A stretch of 64,000 nt of DNA from Tetrastigma voinierianum. Taxonomy: Eukaryota; Streptophyta; Magnoliopsida; Vitales; Vitaceae. Location of the stretch: the NCBI GenBank assembly GCA_016808115.1, contig JAEQBH010001508.1:372001-436000 (forward strand). The letters run 5' to 3'. Of this stretch, positions 33,430-46,790 are shown piece after piece; position 1 is the first letter of the stretch, and every line of letters begins with the position of its first letter. The notes beneath the pieces were generated by a model. That model did no database searches, had not been told where the DNA came from, and saw only the letters and a program-made list of their open reading frames with translations. Made by a program: the position numbers and the translations under genes.

Positions 33430-35230
33430 TGCCACTATAAATCATTTCGTTCGCAGTATTGCTACATTGACCCTTATTGGTATACTAATCTATCCCTAAC
33501 TCGAACATGATGGTTAACATTCTCTTATGGACATTAATAATTAGTCATTTACAATACCATTTTCATATTTCCACAATATAATTAACATTCTCGGCAGTCC
33601 GGCAGCGCATACGTGAATCCCATCATGTTTGCCACTACATAGTTCATTTATAAATCAATTAACCAACATTCAAACAAATTCATTTATGGTTCAAATAGAA
33701 GCACATATGCAGATGTTTGTCAAACATTTCATATTTAACTGGTTTAAACCAAAAACGCAGATTTCATAACAAACATTCCATATTTGATTGACAAACAAAC
33801 ACAAAACTTGAAACAAGAAGATAAGTATGAAGAACAAACCAAAAAGATTGTCGATTCTTGACTCCTATTCCTTGTATCAAGATCTTAGATCAGGTTTTAT
33901 CATCACTAGCTCCTAATCCATTACAAATGCGTCTGTCGAGAGAGCAATAAAATCGGTCGTACATCTTTAGTGTTTTTGGTTGGGGTTGATTTCTACCCAA
34001 TACACACCTTGACTGTAAATTTTATGGGGAACAAATGAGCCATATTTTCTCCTAACTTCCTTCAAGAAAATGATAGTTCTATGAGGTCTATTTTAGTATA
34101 AATTGGAATCATCGAGAGACACCGAAGCTAAGATATGTCTTAAATATAGGGACTACTCTGTGCACAAAACAAAACCGACTGCTGAAAGCAGCTTCACTTT
34201 TGGCCAATTTTTTGGGTCCGATGGGTGCATATTTGAATACACTTATTTCAATGAAATTTATTCTCCTAGAGTCTGGTTCTCCCATAAATTTGAATCACTG
34301 ATTTGGATGAGTGAAACTCAACTTATGACCTAAATACGAAAACACAGCGTACCAAAAGCGAACGAGTTTGCCGAAAAAATAGAGCTTCACTTTGACAAAT
34401 TTCTGGGTCCAATTGGGTCCACATTTGAATAAGCTTATTTAAAGGAAATTTGTTCTCCTAGAAATCTAGTTTACCCAGAAATTTGAATGACTCAAGTTGA
34501 ATGAGTAATGGCCAAAACAAAAACATGAGTTTGGAAAATTTTTGACAACATCTCCCCTAAAACCCCAACATTTCCTTTATACAAAAATTCCTCAAAACAA
34601 ATCCTAATCAAAGCAAAAAGGTTGCTTGAACTCTAACTTAAACATATATATATATCGAATTATGGTTTTACCAATCCAAACACAATCAAAGAGGGAGTTA
34701 AGAGAGTTCCTAACAAGCAAATTGGTTAATTCATATCCAAACTTAGACAAATATCCATACCTTAATATTTTTTAACACTCCTCTAGCTTTCCTTCTTCCT
34801 TCCTTTTCAAGAACAAGTAGAGTCCAAAGATGGCTTCTCCCCCTCTCTCACCCGTAGCCCTAGCTCCCATTTTGCCCAAATGAGAAATGATCTCATTTCA
34901 TTTAGACCCAATTTAGTCTTTATTACAAATCTTGTATAAGGCCTTGTTTGGCCTTCCCTTTTTTTTTTTTTTTTTTCATTTTTGCATTAGAGCCATTCAT
35001 TTATATTTCATTTGCATTACAACTTATCACATTTCTACTTTGGCATGCACTCTTCTTCATTTTTTATCTTTAGGTCTTCATTTTGACATTATACCAATTT
35101 AACCTTGACTCTTGTATTAATTCCGGATTTTTTTATTTAATTTTTTTTTGCACTTAAAACCGATAAAATAACAAATAAATAAAATAAAAATTTATAATAG
35201 CATATAATACTATAAGGTAAAATAATAAGA
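33430..35230 (-). repeat. D-family LTR fragment (D'')
   Basis: On the minus strand GATAGATTAGTATACCAATAAGGGTCAA (33464-33491) matches D at 54900. The 34004-34600 segment matches 11268-11890 of D' (AACAAATGAG, TTACCCAGAAATTTGAAT, ACATCTCCCCTAAAA). The TGTAACGCCC terminus is missing at the right end, and the left limit between 33203 and 33430 is uncertain. No coding region is seen. Confidence 0.5.
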
Positions 35231-35264
35231 CAAGAAGGTTTTTTTTTTTTTTTTATGTTATAAT

Positions 35265-35642
35265 GTGGGCCATCGAAAATGGCTTTGTGTTCAATTTGCT
35301 AAAGAGAAGAACTTCTCCCGAATGAATGAACTGGAAGAGTTGAGAAATGAAGCCTATGATAATGTTAGAATCTACAAAGATAAGACTAAAAAGTGGCATG
35401 ATCAGAAGATTTTGAGGAAAGAGTTCAGAGTAGGAAAGCTAGTCCTACTGTACAATTCCAGGCTAAAACTTTTTCCAAGAAAACTTAAGTCAAGGTGGAG
35501 TGGTCCATACATAGTAGTTGCAGTTACCCCTTTTGGAGTAGTGACACTAAAAACCAATTCTGGAGATGAATTCAAAGTAAATGGTCAGAGGCTTAAGCAT
35601 TACCTAGGAGGAAGACCAAATGAAGAAAAGTCCCAAATTTGA
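35265..35642 (+). pseudogene. Athila-like Ty3/gypsy integrase C-terminus
   Basis: The open frame contains ELEELRNEAYDNVRIYKDKT, KKWHDQKILRKEF, GKLVLLYNSRLKLFPRKLKS, RWSGPYIVVAVTPFG and DEFKVNGQRLKHYLGG. This is the characteristic end of Athila-type integrase, where RLKLFPGKLKSRWSGP and FKVNGQRLKHY are diagnostic. The ATG in the frame is internal; the N-terminal integrase, RNase H and reverse transcriptase are absent, replaced on the left by the D'' fragment. The stop at 35642 looks natural. A GCTACTTGGGAGGCAATTC segment at about 35711, usual after pol in this group, follows. Confidence 0.8.
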
Positions 35643-36254
35643 AGAGATTAATAGAATTGCTGAAATGGGAACACACGACATCAATGTCTACCTAAAGACA
35701 TAAAAATGAGCAGCTACTTGGGAGGCAATTCAAGCAATTTCCATTTTCTTTTAGTGTGATTTTGTTCAAGTCAGTGTGTTTTGAATAGTTTAAAGGTAGA
35801 GTAGTTTTGTTAGAATTTATTTTAGAATTTATTTAATCACAATCTTGAATCGGGGATAATGAAGAAAATTGGAAGGATATATGAAGGTCATTTTTTAAGC
35901 ATCTCCAACCAATTGAGTTATGCAGAGTTAACTACAAAGGGGAGTCTACTTCCATTACTTGTTCTATGAAAATGTTGCATATACTAAGTTTTGTGGAGTG
36001 TAATTTATCTGAGTTAGAAATTACATAGGAGCTTCATTGTCCCTTTGTTGAATAATTGTGTGAAAATTTCTACAATACAATGAATATATGTTGAATTGAT
36101 TGAATTGAAAATCTGAGTGTTACTGTTCATGCTTGAATTTAGATTTTTTTTTTTTCTATATTGTTAGACTTATATTTATGAGCATGAATTGAAATTGCAT
36201 AAATAAAATGGGGAAAACAAGTAAAAATTTTCTACTTGAAAGAAGAAAACTCCT
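35643..36254 (+). other. Athila-like post-pol spacer
   Basis: AT-rich noncoding DNA follows the pol stop and begins with the CTTGGGAGGCAATTC signature. No open frame of note is seen. It leads into the palindrome array. Confidence 0.55.
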
Positions 36255-38600
36255 TCTCAATGTCGCGACATCAACAGCTATGTCGCGACAACTGTTCCAA
36301 CAATTTCCCCATTATCGTGACATCAAGTCAATGTCGCGACATTGCATTTCCTGTAACACCCCGAATGAAACCCTAGTAGTTTTATTACAATTTTGTAGCA
36401 TAAGAAAAGTAAAATTGGTATTTTTTTAGGCGAGTCTTGGGGTAAATTGGTATTTCTCTGATGGGATTGAAGTGACATAAGATGAAAATATTATATAATA
36501 AAGTGGAAATATGATAAGTTAGATTTGCCAATAGATTGAAAGGGAATGACCAAATGGAAAAAAATGGAAAGTTAGGCTAAAATGGGTTAAGACCAAACAA
36601 GGCCTTAGAATATCTCATTTTTTTTCTTGGAAGGTTAGGGCTGTACAGTGAAAAAAGAGAGAAAGGAAGAAGAAATGAAGAAGGAAGAAGAGAAGAAGGA
36701 AGAAGAGAAGTAGAAGAGAATCTAGGTTTGGAAGTATGGAATTCTTGTTCGGAAGTTTGGAATTTATGTTTGGAAGTATGGAATTCTTGTTTGGAAATTT
36801 CGTTTGGAACTTTGGTTTGAAACTTTTGTATGGATTTGTTGGTTAGGAAACCCTCCTAGCTCTCTCTTTGCCTATGTTTGGGATTTGAAGAACCTTATCT
36901 CTGTATAAAAGTGATTTATGTTGGTTCTAGTTCGGTTTTGTGGTTCATTTTGAGATGGGTTAGTTTTGGTTGGAAGAATTCTGATGAAAATGGTCATGCT
37001 TGGCCATTCTGCCGAAATAAATGAGGTGATACGATGGCGAAAGTTGATGCAGTACTGATGTTGCAGCCTAGAGGAGGGTGAATGCGGGTATTGAGATTTG
37101 AGTCTGGGTACTCAAAAGATATTTTCAGTCGAGGAGGGTATTAGTGCGATGCGAAAGTTGAATATCGACCTCAAAAATTGATTTAAAGATGCAGAGAATG
37201 TCAGTGCGATGCTTAAGGCGAGAAATGCCGTTTTCAAAGTGGTTTAAGGTCCAGAGAATGTTAAGTATCGGTACTGAAAGATGAGTATCGGTACTCAAAG
37301 TTGTTTAAGGTTCAGGTACCCTAGTCCTGCAACCCTATTTTTGTTATGTTCTTCTGCTATTTTGAATGAAAGGTCAGTACATGTATACGAGTTGTGTGAA
37401 AAATGCTATGTTGCCCTTATTTGCTAATGTGTTAAGAACAATATAACAAGCTCAGTAAGGCATATAATTGTATGCCTGCTTAAGACCGAATATCGAATGA
37501 ATAGGCATCTTTGATTAGTGCCCCGACACTCTGGCAGTGCTCACGACATACGTTATGTGGGTAGAGCAAAGTCTACGTGTCGATCTTGTATCGTACATTC
37601 GGGTACCAATTGCGTTGTGTTCCTCTCATTCATTGTTACAGGTTTATGCAGAAAAATACTTATATGTTGTCTATCTGAATAATATGACATATGCAAACAT
37701 TTATATGATAAGAATATGAATAATGAACGATAAGAAAGCATAAGTAATCAGTTCTGTTATGTTTTGTATTGTACCTACGGTACCATACATTGCAAAATCT
37801 TTGTTGAACTCTACCGGGAGATATGAAATTTCGTTATAAGAATTATGTTATATGAAAACTCTGTTACAGAATTCTATAATACGTAAACTCTGACATATAA
37901 GAATTATGTTATATGTAAACTATAAATGTGGACCACTCCAAGTGGTCATATGCGTATCCGTTTCCTTTAAGCTATAAGCCCAGCATGGGTGTTTCATCGG
38001 TGTAGATGCGAAGAGAGGATTATCAGGAGCATTCCTCATCCGCCAGGGCCAACACGGCAATAGAAGCACACCTGATGTAGGTTTTTGATTTTTGGTTTGA
38101 AATGTAAATGTAAGTTTTGTAATAGCGGAATTTGTATAGAATTATGATAAGGGACTCAAGAATATGTACATGACAGTTTAAACACTACTACGGTGGTTGT
38201 TTTACAAGTTATATTCTGATATATGGATTTGTTTATTGAAATGGGTCCACCAATATCAGAAAGTCAGGTAAATGAGTCTCAGTCCCATGCCGCACCCCCT
38301 ATCTTCGCCCAGGCGGGGGTAGGGGCGTGACATTTCCAATGTCGCGACATCCAGAAAAGCCAACTTGAAAACCTAAGCAATGTCGAGACATAGCAATTTC
38401 AATGTCGCGACATCAGGTTAATGTCACAACATAGGAATTTCTATGTTGCGACATCAGGTGAAGCCAATTAGAAAATCTGAGCGATGTCGCGACATCACCA
38501 CAACATCGCCACTACATCAAGTCAAAGTCACAACATCAGAACTCCAATGTCGCAACATTGCGGGATTAGTAGAACCGCAGACTCGCGATGTTACAACATT
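36255..38600 (+). repeat. Palindrome array 1 (GATGTCGCGACATC), split by solo LTR F'
   Basis: Perfect TGTCGCGACA copies lie at 36261, 36281, 36332, 38340, 38403 and 38485. Many degenerate copies (TGTCGAGACA, TGTCACAACA, TGTTGCGACA, TGTCGCAACA) lie between. Spacing is irregular, 20 to 60 bp, with short AT-rich linkers such as CAACTTGAAAA. Without F' the array spans about 365 bp. It lies between integrase and ORF2 and ends just before a TATA-like box at 38621. Confidence 0.8.
36352..38332 (+). mobile_element. Solo LTR F', target duplication TTTCC
   Basis: The LTR starts TGTAACACCCCGAATG at 36352 and ends GTAGGGGCGTGACA at 38332. TTTCC flanks it at 36347-36351 and 38333-38337. It is 1981 bp with no internal genes. 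Repeated AAAGTTG, ATCGGTACTGAAAG and GTATCGGTACTCAAAG words cluster at 37040-37320. Termini match those of solo LTR F (44115-46693). Confidence 0.85.
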
Positions 38601-38620
38601 ATAGTTAAGAGAGCAGCCAC

Positions 38621-38628
38621 TATAAAAG
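38621..38628 (+). promoter_or_regulatory. TATA-like box between palindrome array 1 and Athila ORF2
   Basis: TATAAAAG follows the array and precedes, by about 70 bp, the ATG-containing start of the ORF2 remnant. It could be an internal promoter for ORF2. This is inferred from layout only. Confidence 0.35.
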
Positions 38629-38689
38629 AAACACTTCGGTACTCATTCTCTTTTAGAGCCCTACCATTTTCAAATTTCTTCAAAAAGCC

Positions 38690-40370
38690 AAACCATGTCG
38701 AACTCTACACCCTAGAAGAAGTTTTGGGAAACATCGCAACATAAATATTGGGGGAGAGAGCAGAACAGTAGGAGAACTTGGAAACCGCTATAGAGGAAGT
38801 GGGGGAGGAAAACGAAGAGGAAATAGAGGTTATGATGGAAGAAGGAGAAGCTAGAACCTTCTACTTCGGCAAGGGAGAAGAAGCGTTCCAGAAGCATCTG
38901 GCCAAGAAGGGCTTTATGGAGAAAAGAGGCTTCAAGCAGCTGGTGTCACCATTCAAGGAGGAAATCGAGCTACGGGGGTTCTGAAGGTGTGAGCCGGCAT
39001 AGGGAGCAGTTAAGGAGGCTCGTTAAAGTTTTATGCCAATGCAGGCCGAGTAGAAAGAAACGACATGCTATGTCGGGGAGATGGATCACTTTTGGGGGAA
39101 AGGGCCATCTCAAACTCACAGGCTGAATCGGTGAGCTAGTGCGTAAGTATGACCAGCTACAGGAGGCAGGAGCCGAGAGGAAATGTCGTCGGAGAGCTAG
39201 CAGTAGTGCGGGTTAATGGCGGAGGACAAAAACCATTTAGCCAGCATGTATCGACCAAAAGTGGTTGCTGAGGCAAGCCAAGGTATGGTTCTATTTTGTC
39301 AACTTTGTTCTCACCCCCTCAAAGCATGTCTCGGTGGTTGGTAGTATCTTGGCCCCAGTTAAGAGGTGTTGTGCGAATGTGGGAAGATAAGAGGCTTGAT
39401 CCATTACGGACTACATTAGGAAACGACTTCTCGGTATCCCCACCTTGCCTTGATCACTCTCCTATGCATCAAAGGGGGTGTAACATTCAACGAGACAGAG
39501 GAAAAGTGCCTAAGGCCTCTCCTCCTCTGTTCAGAGTCCTGAAACTCGACATGGGGTGAAGGGTAGAGAGCAAGAAAGAGAAGAGAGTAGCTATCGGCGC
39601 CAAGGAGGCAACCCACACGGTTGAGGAAGAGCCAGAAACTAAAGAAGTAGGGGTGGTTTCGAAGACTACCGAGGGCAACTAGTGCTCTCCCCAATGCGGG
39701 AAGAAGCAATGTGCGCACCAGCAGTAGAAAGGGAAGAGGGCGGAAGAGCGAAGACGAGAGAGCATCAAATTTGAGTTGTTCTCTCTACTAATAAAGATGA
39801 GAGAAGAAATGAAGAAAATATATGAACAACTGAAGAATAAGATGGAGGGATAACAATCGAGGCCATAGAGAATAAAATAGAAGAAACATGTGACACTTAT
39901 CGATAAAGGGATGAGGAGTAGAGAAGAATTTACAAGAGGGATAAAGCCACAGGGGCGAGTTGAAAAAGAGGGAGAGGACATTTGTAAATGATCAGCTAAT
40001 GAGAGATCAGGAGTTGATCAAGATCATGGAGATCAGGGAAAAAGATATGGAGATACGCTCCGAAGAGTAGAAACCTTTGGATATCTCTGCAAGAATACCC
40101 AGGAGATCGAGCGTTAATCCTTAGGGTATGAGGAATTGGGCAATCTATGGGATATCAAGTAAACGGGTGATAGTATAGGTCAGTAAATTCGATCTGATAA
40201 AAGTATCGAGCCGGGATGAGTTTGAGCAATCCTTGAATTCTATTGGGCAGAGGCAAAATGAGCTCATCAGCGACACATTGACCTGAGGAATGGTGTCTCT
40301 CTTTGACAAGGGAGGAAGTGAAACCCGACTAGAAAGCCAGGAACCTCGATCCACTGAGATTCACTCCCTC
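38690..40370 (+). pseudogene. Athila-like ORF2 (plant transposon protein family), degenerate
   Basis: After ATGTCGAACTCTACACC at 38694, frames give EEVGEENEEEIEVM, FYFGKGEEAFQKHLAKKG, FMEKRGFKQLVSPFKEEIEL, then YANAGRVERND, FVNFVLTPSKHVSVVGSI and, further on, KMREEMKKIYEQLKNKME. This is the order of the post-pol protein of Athila elements: an ERGF block, a region where EFYAN is expected, a TSH-like block and a C-terminal coiled coil. That protein has been called env-like, and its function is uncertain. Stops and frame changes are numerous. The 3' limit near 40370 is approximate. Confidence 0.55.
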
Positions 40371-41585
40371 TAATGCCAGCTATAAGTTTGAACCTGTCAA
40401 TCTCAAGCCCTCAAAATCCCAAAAAAAAAAAAAAAGCTTTATCTCTCTCTATCCCTCCATCTCTCTATCTTTCTCTGCATTGCTCTATCTTATAATCCAT
40501 TAATTGCAATTATTCTCGTTATAAATAAAAAGGCAGTGTCTGAATTTTGTGTGCATAATTATCTTATTCTTCTTATTTTATTTTAATTTTACATGTCTAA
40601 GATCTATAATAAATACGAGCTTGTGTTTGTTTTTTTGAATAAATGAGAATTCAATGTGTTGATGTAAAATCTTTGCAAAGTTGAACTGTGATTGAAAATT
40701 TTTGGATGTTTGCTGCATATTTTCTGAAGGGAGTTCTGATTGCTTGTTTGATGACTATGAGAAATTTGTTGAGATGTTGGTGTTATTGTTGTTGATAAAA
40801 TGAACTGAATTGATTAATCATAATGAACTGTAAAGTTGAACAATAACACAACAATCAGTTTTAAACCAAACAAAGCAAAACTCTGAAATGCAAATGGGTT
40901 GAAAAATTGGCGGGTTTTAAGTTACGATAATCGAGGATAGATACCAAAGCTAAAGTTTTAGATTATGAAAAACTAAAATTTAAATCAAAGCTAATAAGGC
41001 TACTAATTCTAGTCAGATTGAACAATACAGTTCAGAAAATGACTAATTTAACACATTGGTCTTAAGTCCCTTGAAAACTGATTGTGCTTGGGTTAGGAAC
41101 ACTTTATATGACTTACTATCAGTAAATCTCAAATGATCCTAGAACTTTTTGCATTATTATTCGAGGTGAAATCCTAGGCATTACAACCAGTAGAAAATGA
41201 TTTAGCCATCCTTGAACAGCTTAGGACTTTTAAAAGCCTACCCTTTGATATGCTATATGCATATACCTTGGTACCTATTTTGAGCGTAATGTCAATTTCA
41301 TCATTAGAACCACAAAGAATAACCTTAAACCTTCCTTAAGTCTCACCTTACAATAAAGAACCCTGAATTTACCCAAAACTACATATTAGAGCAACAAAAA
41401 TGATCAAGATGATAAGTTTGAGGGAGTACAAATTTGAATTGAAATGAAGAAAGAGAATTAAGGATGTGAAAGGAAAAAAAATGAGAAAAGTTGTACTAAA
41501 GGGGGTTCTAGCAGAAAATTGGCGAAAAGAATGACCTTGACCCAAGGAGGGAGTGGGTTTTACCTTGTAGCCTGCTTACTTTGAG
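40371..41585 (+). other. Athila-like 3' noncoding DNA, left of solo LTR D
   Basis: A poly-A run (40420-40434) and a CTCTATCT microsatellite-like tract (40441-40490) open an AT-rich stretch with no coding signal. It ends with TTGAG (41581-41585), the target duplication of LTR D, and continues at 55886. Confidence 0.4.
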
Positions 41586-44114
41586 TGTAACGCCCTGAAA
41601 ATACCATAACAGTTTTATAACATGTTTAGGGTATAAAATAAATTAAATTGTATTTTTTCGGCGTTTAAATTGCTAAAAAATGAAAAATGAGAAAGAAAAA
41701 AAAAACAAAAAAAAACAGGAAGCACAAGAGTGGGATAAATTTGGTAAAAATGTCAGAAATGAGGACTTAAGTGTCATAAATGAAAAGAATAAATCTGGTG
41801 AGAATATTGAAGTGGAATGTCAAATAGGAGAGATAGGAGGTCTTTGTAAAAATGAGAAAAGATGATTAAAATGTGCTAGCCAAACATGGCATTTCATAAA
41901 ATGGGATAAGACCAAAAGTGGTCTTAGAGAACTCATTTTGGGCATTCACATTTGAGAGCTAGGGCTCTCACGAAAGAGAAACCTTGTTAGGTTGATTGTC
42001 CCATTTGGTCGAGTTTTTACCCAGAGTAAAGTGAAGGAAAAGAAAAGAAGGAAGAAAGAAGAGAATGAAAAATGGGAGCTAGGGTTTCAAGTTGCAAGAG
42101 AATCAAGGTTAGAAACCCTTCCTAATTTCATATTTGTTTGTTTTGGGTTTGTATTGGGTTAGTTTTCAAGGTGTATTGTAGTTTGGATTTGTGTTGAGGA
42201 ATTTTTGTATAAAGGAAATATTGGGTTTTTAGGGGAGATGCTATAAAAAATTTTCAAAACCCATGTTGTAAGACCCGAGAAATTCCAATTTCTGGAAAAA
42301 TGGTAAAATCGTAATTTCGGTTACAAAATTTTAATTTCAGTTAAAAATCCGAAATTTATTCTATGGATCTCCCGGATAATGACAGTTTCCACCAGTTGGA
42401 ATCGTCTCACAAATCTAGTTGCAGCATAAAATTTCGTAGAATTCGAGAGGCGGTCGGAGTTGACCGTTTTCGAGGGCATCACGTTTCGGGTCTTGTAAGC
42501 GATTTTTCGATGTGACGAGAAAGTCACATATAACACGTACTCATGTGTCATAAGTGGCATGAGTAGAGAAATTATGAAAATGGACGGCCAGGAATGGTCT
42601 TAGAATGTCGCTTGGTAAAGAAGGACGTAATGAGGTAACTTAGAATTAGATTAAATGAGGATAAGACAAAACACTCAATAGTGTTTGTCTTCTCCAAATA
42701 CAAAGCTTAAAAACGTGGGAGAGGAGATTATTAGATCAGGTGGCGTTTCGTTTGTTTTAGAGAGACACCGAGAGCTACCTGCAGATTTGCAGCGATCCGG
42801 CCAGGTCGGCGTTCGGTCGGGACAAGAAGGGGAAGCTACTCTGCGCGGAGGGAGCTTGGCGTGGTGCCGAATTTAAAAGTTTGGAAACGAGCTCGTGAGG
42901 TAGAGAGTTTCTCCCTTTACTTGGGTTTACTTTATTTAAGTGTTTTGATATTTGGTTAACGAGGCCTTGAACGGCGGTTGATCGGTCTAAAACTTGGGGC
43001 CGGAATTGTTTGGTATTGAATCCAAAGCGTCGGCCCAGAGTGACCGTGAGGGGCTGTTTAGATTGTTTTATTTCACAAATTATGTGATAAATCATGTATT
43101 GATTGGAATGAGGCCGGGAATGGCCGTGAAACCCGGGTTCATAAAGTGAACCTATGATTGTGATTTTCAGAATAGTAACAAGGGTTTCCAGCATTCCGAT
43201 AATAATTGTTCACAAAATAAATTTTGTGAATGTGTGTTTGATCAGTAATTCAAGTAAATTGCTCGTGTTTGATCATGATGAGCTAATTTTGATGTGATGA
43301 AATGAGAAATTACATAACATGATTGTGTGATTTTAATTTTTATGTGAGCTGTATGCGTGTTTTATATATTAGCATGTGTTATAGGCGCTTAATGGAATTG
43401 GCATCATGCATTCCATATGCTTGGGACACCCTAGGACGGTAGGAGTGAGTGCATGAGATGAGTAGAGAAAATGGTTTCGGAGGGTTGTCTAAAACTAAAA
43501 ATGATCGGAGGGTAGTCCATACTAAAAATATCAATCGTCGGAGAGCGACGGTGTCATATATACATCGGAGGGTTGTCCACAAACAAATAAACATAATAAT
43601 TCTCATACGAGGCTTAGGCAGGTGTGAGGGAATCGGGGAGGACTCGGGATATGAGATGATCAGTTAGACATTCAAGTAGGATCATGCATTTGCTTGAATC
43701 TGTGTTTACTTTGGAGCATTGCATATGCACTTAGGTGGAGTAGCCTACTTAGGGTGATTCCACTCTTGAGCATTAGCTCACCACGTCGAGGGATATTTTG
43801 CAGTGCGAGGGGAGCGTGCGAGGGACGGCTCGCCCTAGATCTGAAGGTTTAGAAAGAAAGCCGGTTGTGGCTTTGGGTTATGATGTATTACATGTATTAG
43901 ATTGTTTTAATTTTTAATATATGTTGTATAAGAGTAAAATTGAACTCTTGAACTATGGTTGGATAGTTGGATATATATATTATGAGTATTGGTTTATGAA
44001 TGCAATTATTGTTTAATCATAGATTGTTATATTGAATTTGTTTGGGACCGGAGTTTTATCTGCGGAGTTTTGTATTTGGGTAGGAAGCTCCTAGTACAAA
44101 GGAGGCCTTCTACG

Positions 44115-46693
44115 TGTAACACCCGAAACACACACCACGGTTGTTTTGACATGTTTAGGGTATTTTGTAGACATAAATTAAAATTTTCGAGTAAATTAGC
44201 TGAGAAAATATAAACTAAAAACTCGGAAGTTGTGCACATATTATAAGGGCAAAAACCGTAATTTGTCAGAGGGACATCAAAGACATGGGTTATATAATTA
44301 GAGGCCAAAGTATAAATAATGAGAATTATGTAATGTAATTAAGGAAAGTTAATGGCTAGAATGCTAAATAATTTAAAAACCCTTATTATAAGAGGTGTGG
44401 AGACAATGCATTTTGGTCTCGAGAATAAGCACAGGAGGAGGAGGAGAAAGGAGAAGAAGGAAGAAGAAGAAGGAAGGAGGGAGCAAATCAGGTATGGATA
44501 CTTGACCTTGGTATGGAAACTATGGATTTTAGCATGTTTTGGTATAAGAATTACTTGGTATGTATTGCTAGGGTTTCCATTGAACATTAAATTGATTCCA
44601 TCTCTAGGGTTTTGCTAGGCAAACATTATAACTCTAGATTTAAGGGAAGTTTGGTTGAAAAGCCCTAGTTCATAATAGTAGATATGGAATCCTCCAAAAT
44701 TCCAGGATTTGTAGAGTGGGTGAAAAGTGGTATGAATCCTAGTATTCCTTTGCAAATTAAAAAGTGTTTGTGGAGTTCTTGGGAGGGATTCCACATGTTA
44801 GTTTTTTGATGAAAGGATGCATTAGGAGTGATCTAAGGATGATAAGGCATGAAAAATGGGAGAAACCACCCAATTTGGGCACTTTTCGGAGAGTCCTACC
44901 GGTAGGATTGAAGTCTGCCGGTAGGAATATCGTTAACGGTCATTTTTTGGCCCAGTCTGCCGGTAGAACTTAAAGTCTACCGGTAGGGTACTACTCTGAA
45001 TTCGGTTTGACCGGTTTTCGTATTTTGGTAGTAACTACTCATTTCTTCTCCCGATTTGTGTGTTCAAGTGGCTATGTAAAATAGACTTCAAGGAGAACCA
45101 AATATATTTTATAAGGTATCTCCAAATTCTGATTCTAGATAGCTCAAAAAATTCACGGAAGGTGGGGCCGTGTGCAAAGCCCATTTCTGCGTCAGTTGAT
45201 CATAGAGTAGTACGAGGAGTTGTTTCGGACGTAACTTGAGGTTTCAGTTAACTCGAATGGGGTGATTCAGTTGGAATAGAAGCGTAGCGCCTTAAGCTTA
45301 AATAGTACAAATATCCAGTGCCAAATATCAGAGACAAAGGCACTGGAAAATAAATATTGTAATCTGTACCTTGGTAAAATCGATTACTTAGGCTTAGTTG
45401 GCATGAAAATGCCATAACTTTAGTTGAATGATCGATTGGATTGATTCCAATTCCTGGGTAAAGTAGATTCAGAAGAATAAGAATACATGATTAAGGTGTG
45501 ATTATATACGCATCATACCTTATCCGGTATATGAATACGATCTGTCGTGAACATGTGTGGTAGAATGCCATATTCTAAACCCGATAAGTGCGAACTCATA
45601 ATTATAAAAATACACGAGATCAGCTATTAGTGACATAGCACTTCTGTCCTGATTAGTACCGGTACTCTGGTAGTCTTTCAGGAAGTATACGATTAATGCC
45701 CGGTACTCTGTTAGTGCTCCGCTCACGATTAATGCCGGTACTCTGTTAGTACTCAGGCACTCACGATTGAATGCCGGTACTCTGTCTGTTAAAGTGCTGC
45801 GGCACTCGTCTGAGCCGGTAACATGGCACTTTCGGGTTCTGTATTACGGAAATCTGCTTTTAAGATGCTTGTATAATATCTTTGGATATTATTATGATGT
45901 GTCTTACGTTTATTAGTCTTGATACGGGTATCCCATTAATTATATGATAATAATCGAAGAATAAACAAGAAGGAGAATTATGGTGTATCGTTACGATGCA
46001 GCCCAATACGTGCGGGTAATTCGAGACGTAAGAGTAGCTGCGTAACTCTGCGGGAGACTGAATAAGCTATATAAGTCTGTAATATAATATACGATCACGT
46101 GGTACCTACGGGTACTTCCGTATAATGAACCTGTGTAGTACCTACGGGTACTTTTATAGAAGAATAAGCATAAGTCCGTTGTAAGCATAAGTCAGGTCGT
46201 AGGCATAAGTCCGTGATAAGCATAATTACTTGTATAAGTCCATTATGAATGCATGAAGTCGTGTTATTGTTGCTATGCTTATTATAGCTGAACACACACA
46301 TGTTGTATATATGTTTCCCACTAAGGCGTAAAGCTTGCTTGGGTTTTTAATCCGTGTGAGTGCGAGGAGAAGGCGTCCGAGAACTTCCATTCTTGAGGCC
46401 AACACACAGTAAGGGGTTCATCCTTTGTAGGTTCAACGCTCGATCCGTGGTAGTAATTGTATAGTTTTGAATATGTAAATGGGACTTGAGTGCTGTATAT
46501 CGACACTATAAACACCACTACGATTGGTAGTTTTATTTTGGACTTTTGTATATGATTTGGATATATTATAAGACTTGGATATACCCGATGTATAATTATT
46601 CGAATTAAAGAGTCCGGTATATATATAGGGTCTCGCGTCTAGGACTAGGTTCGGATCCATGATCGGTCGAGGCGGGAATCGAGGGCGTGAGCA
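44115..46693 (+). mobile_element. Solo LTR F, nested in the 5' LTR of element C
   Basis: The LTR starts TGTAACACCCGAAAC at 44115 and ends GAGGGCGTGAGCA at 46693, matching the ends of F' (TGTAACACCCC...GGGCGTGACA). Flanks CTACG (44110-44114) and CTCTG (46694-46698) are probably a mutated duplication, because the 3' LTR of C shows CTACGCCG uninterrupted. It contains four CCGGTAG-type motifs at 44897-44988 and about 45-bp tandem units at 45655-45810. Confidence 0.7.
45650..45815 (+). repeat. Tandem repeat of GCCGGTACTCTGTTAGT units in solo LTR F
   Basis: Four units with GATTAATGCCGGTACTCTG and a TAGTGCTC or TAGTACTC end recur at about 45-50 bp, the last with a short TCTGTCTG change. They are noncoding. 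Confidence 0.7.
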
Positions 46694-46790
46694 CTCTGCC
46701 GTTTTCCGTGAAATGTCGGGTCACCCGACATTCCGCGGTATTCCGCGGGTTGGCGGGTGGTCAAGCAGGACCCCGGTTTTGGGCGTCACG

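Larger units (their letters stand above)
42267..46790 (+). repeat. 5' LTR of element C, interrupted by solo LTR F
   Basis: The parts are 42267-44114 and 46699-46790, 1.94 kb net. The break falls within CTACG-CCG, continuous in the 3' LTR near 53645. Imperfect repeats of a TCGGAGGGTTGTC unit occur at 43468-43600. Confidence 0.72.

Noticed and set aside
36255..38600. CRISPR-like array (short palindromic repeats with spacers)
   Set aside because: Spacing is irregular, repeats are only 10-14 bp and degenerate, no cas genes are present, and the setting is a plant retrotransposon.
42775..43194. 139-codon minus-strand frame
   Set aside because: Lies wholly in the 5' LTR of element C, and the matching part of the 3' LTR does not keep it open.
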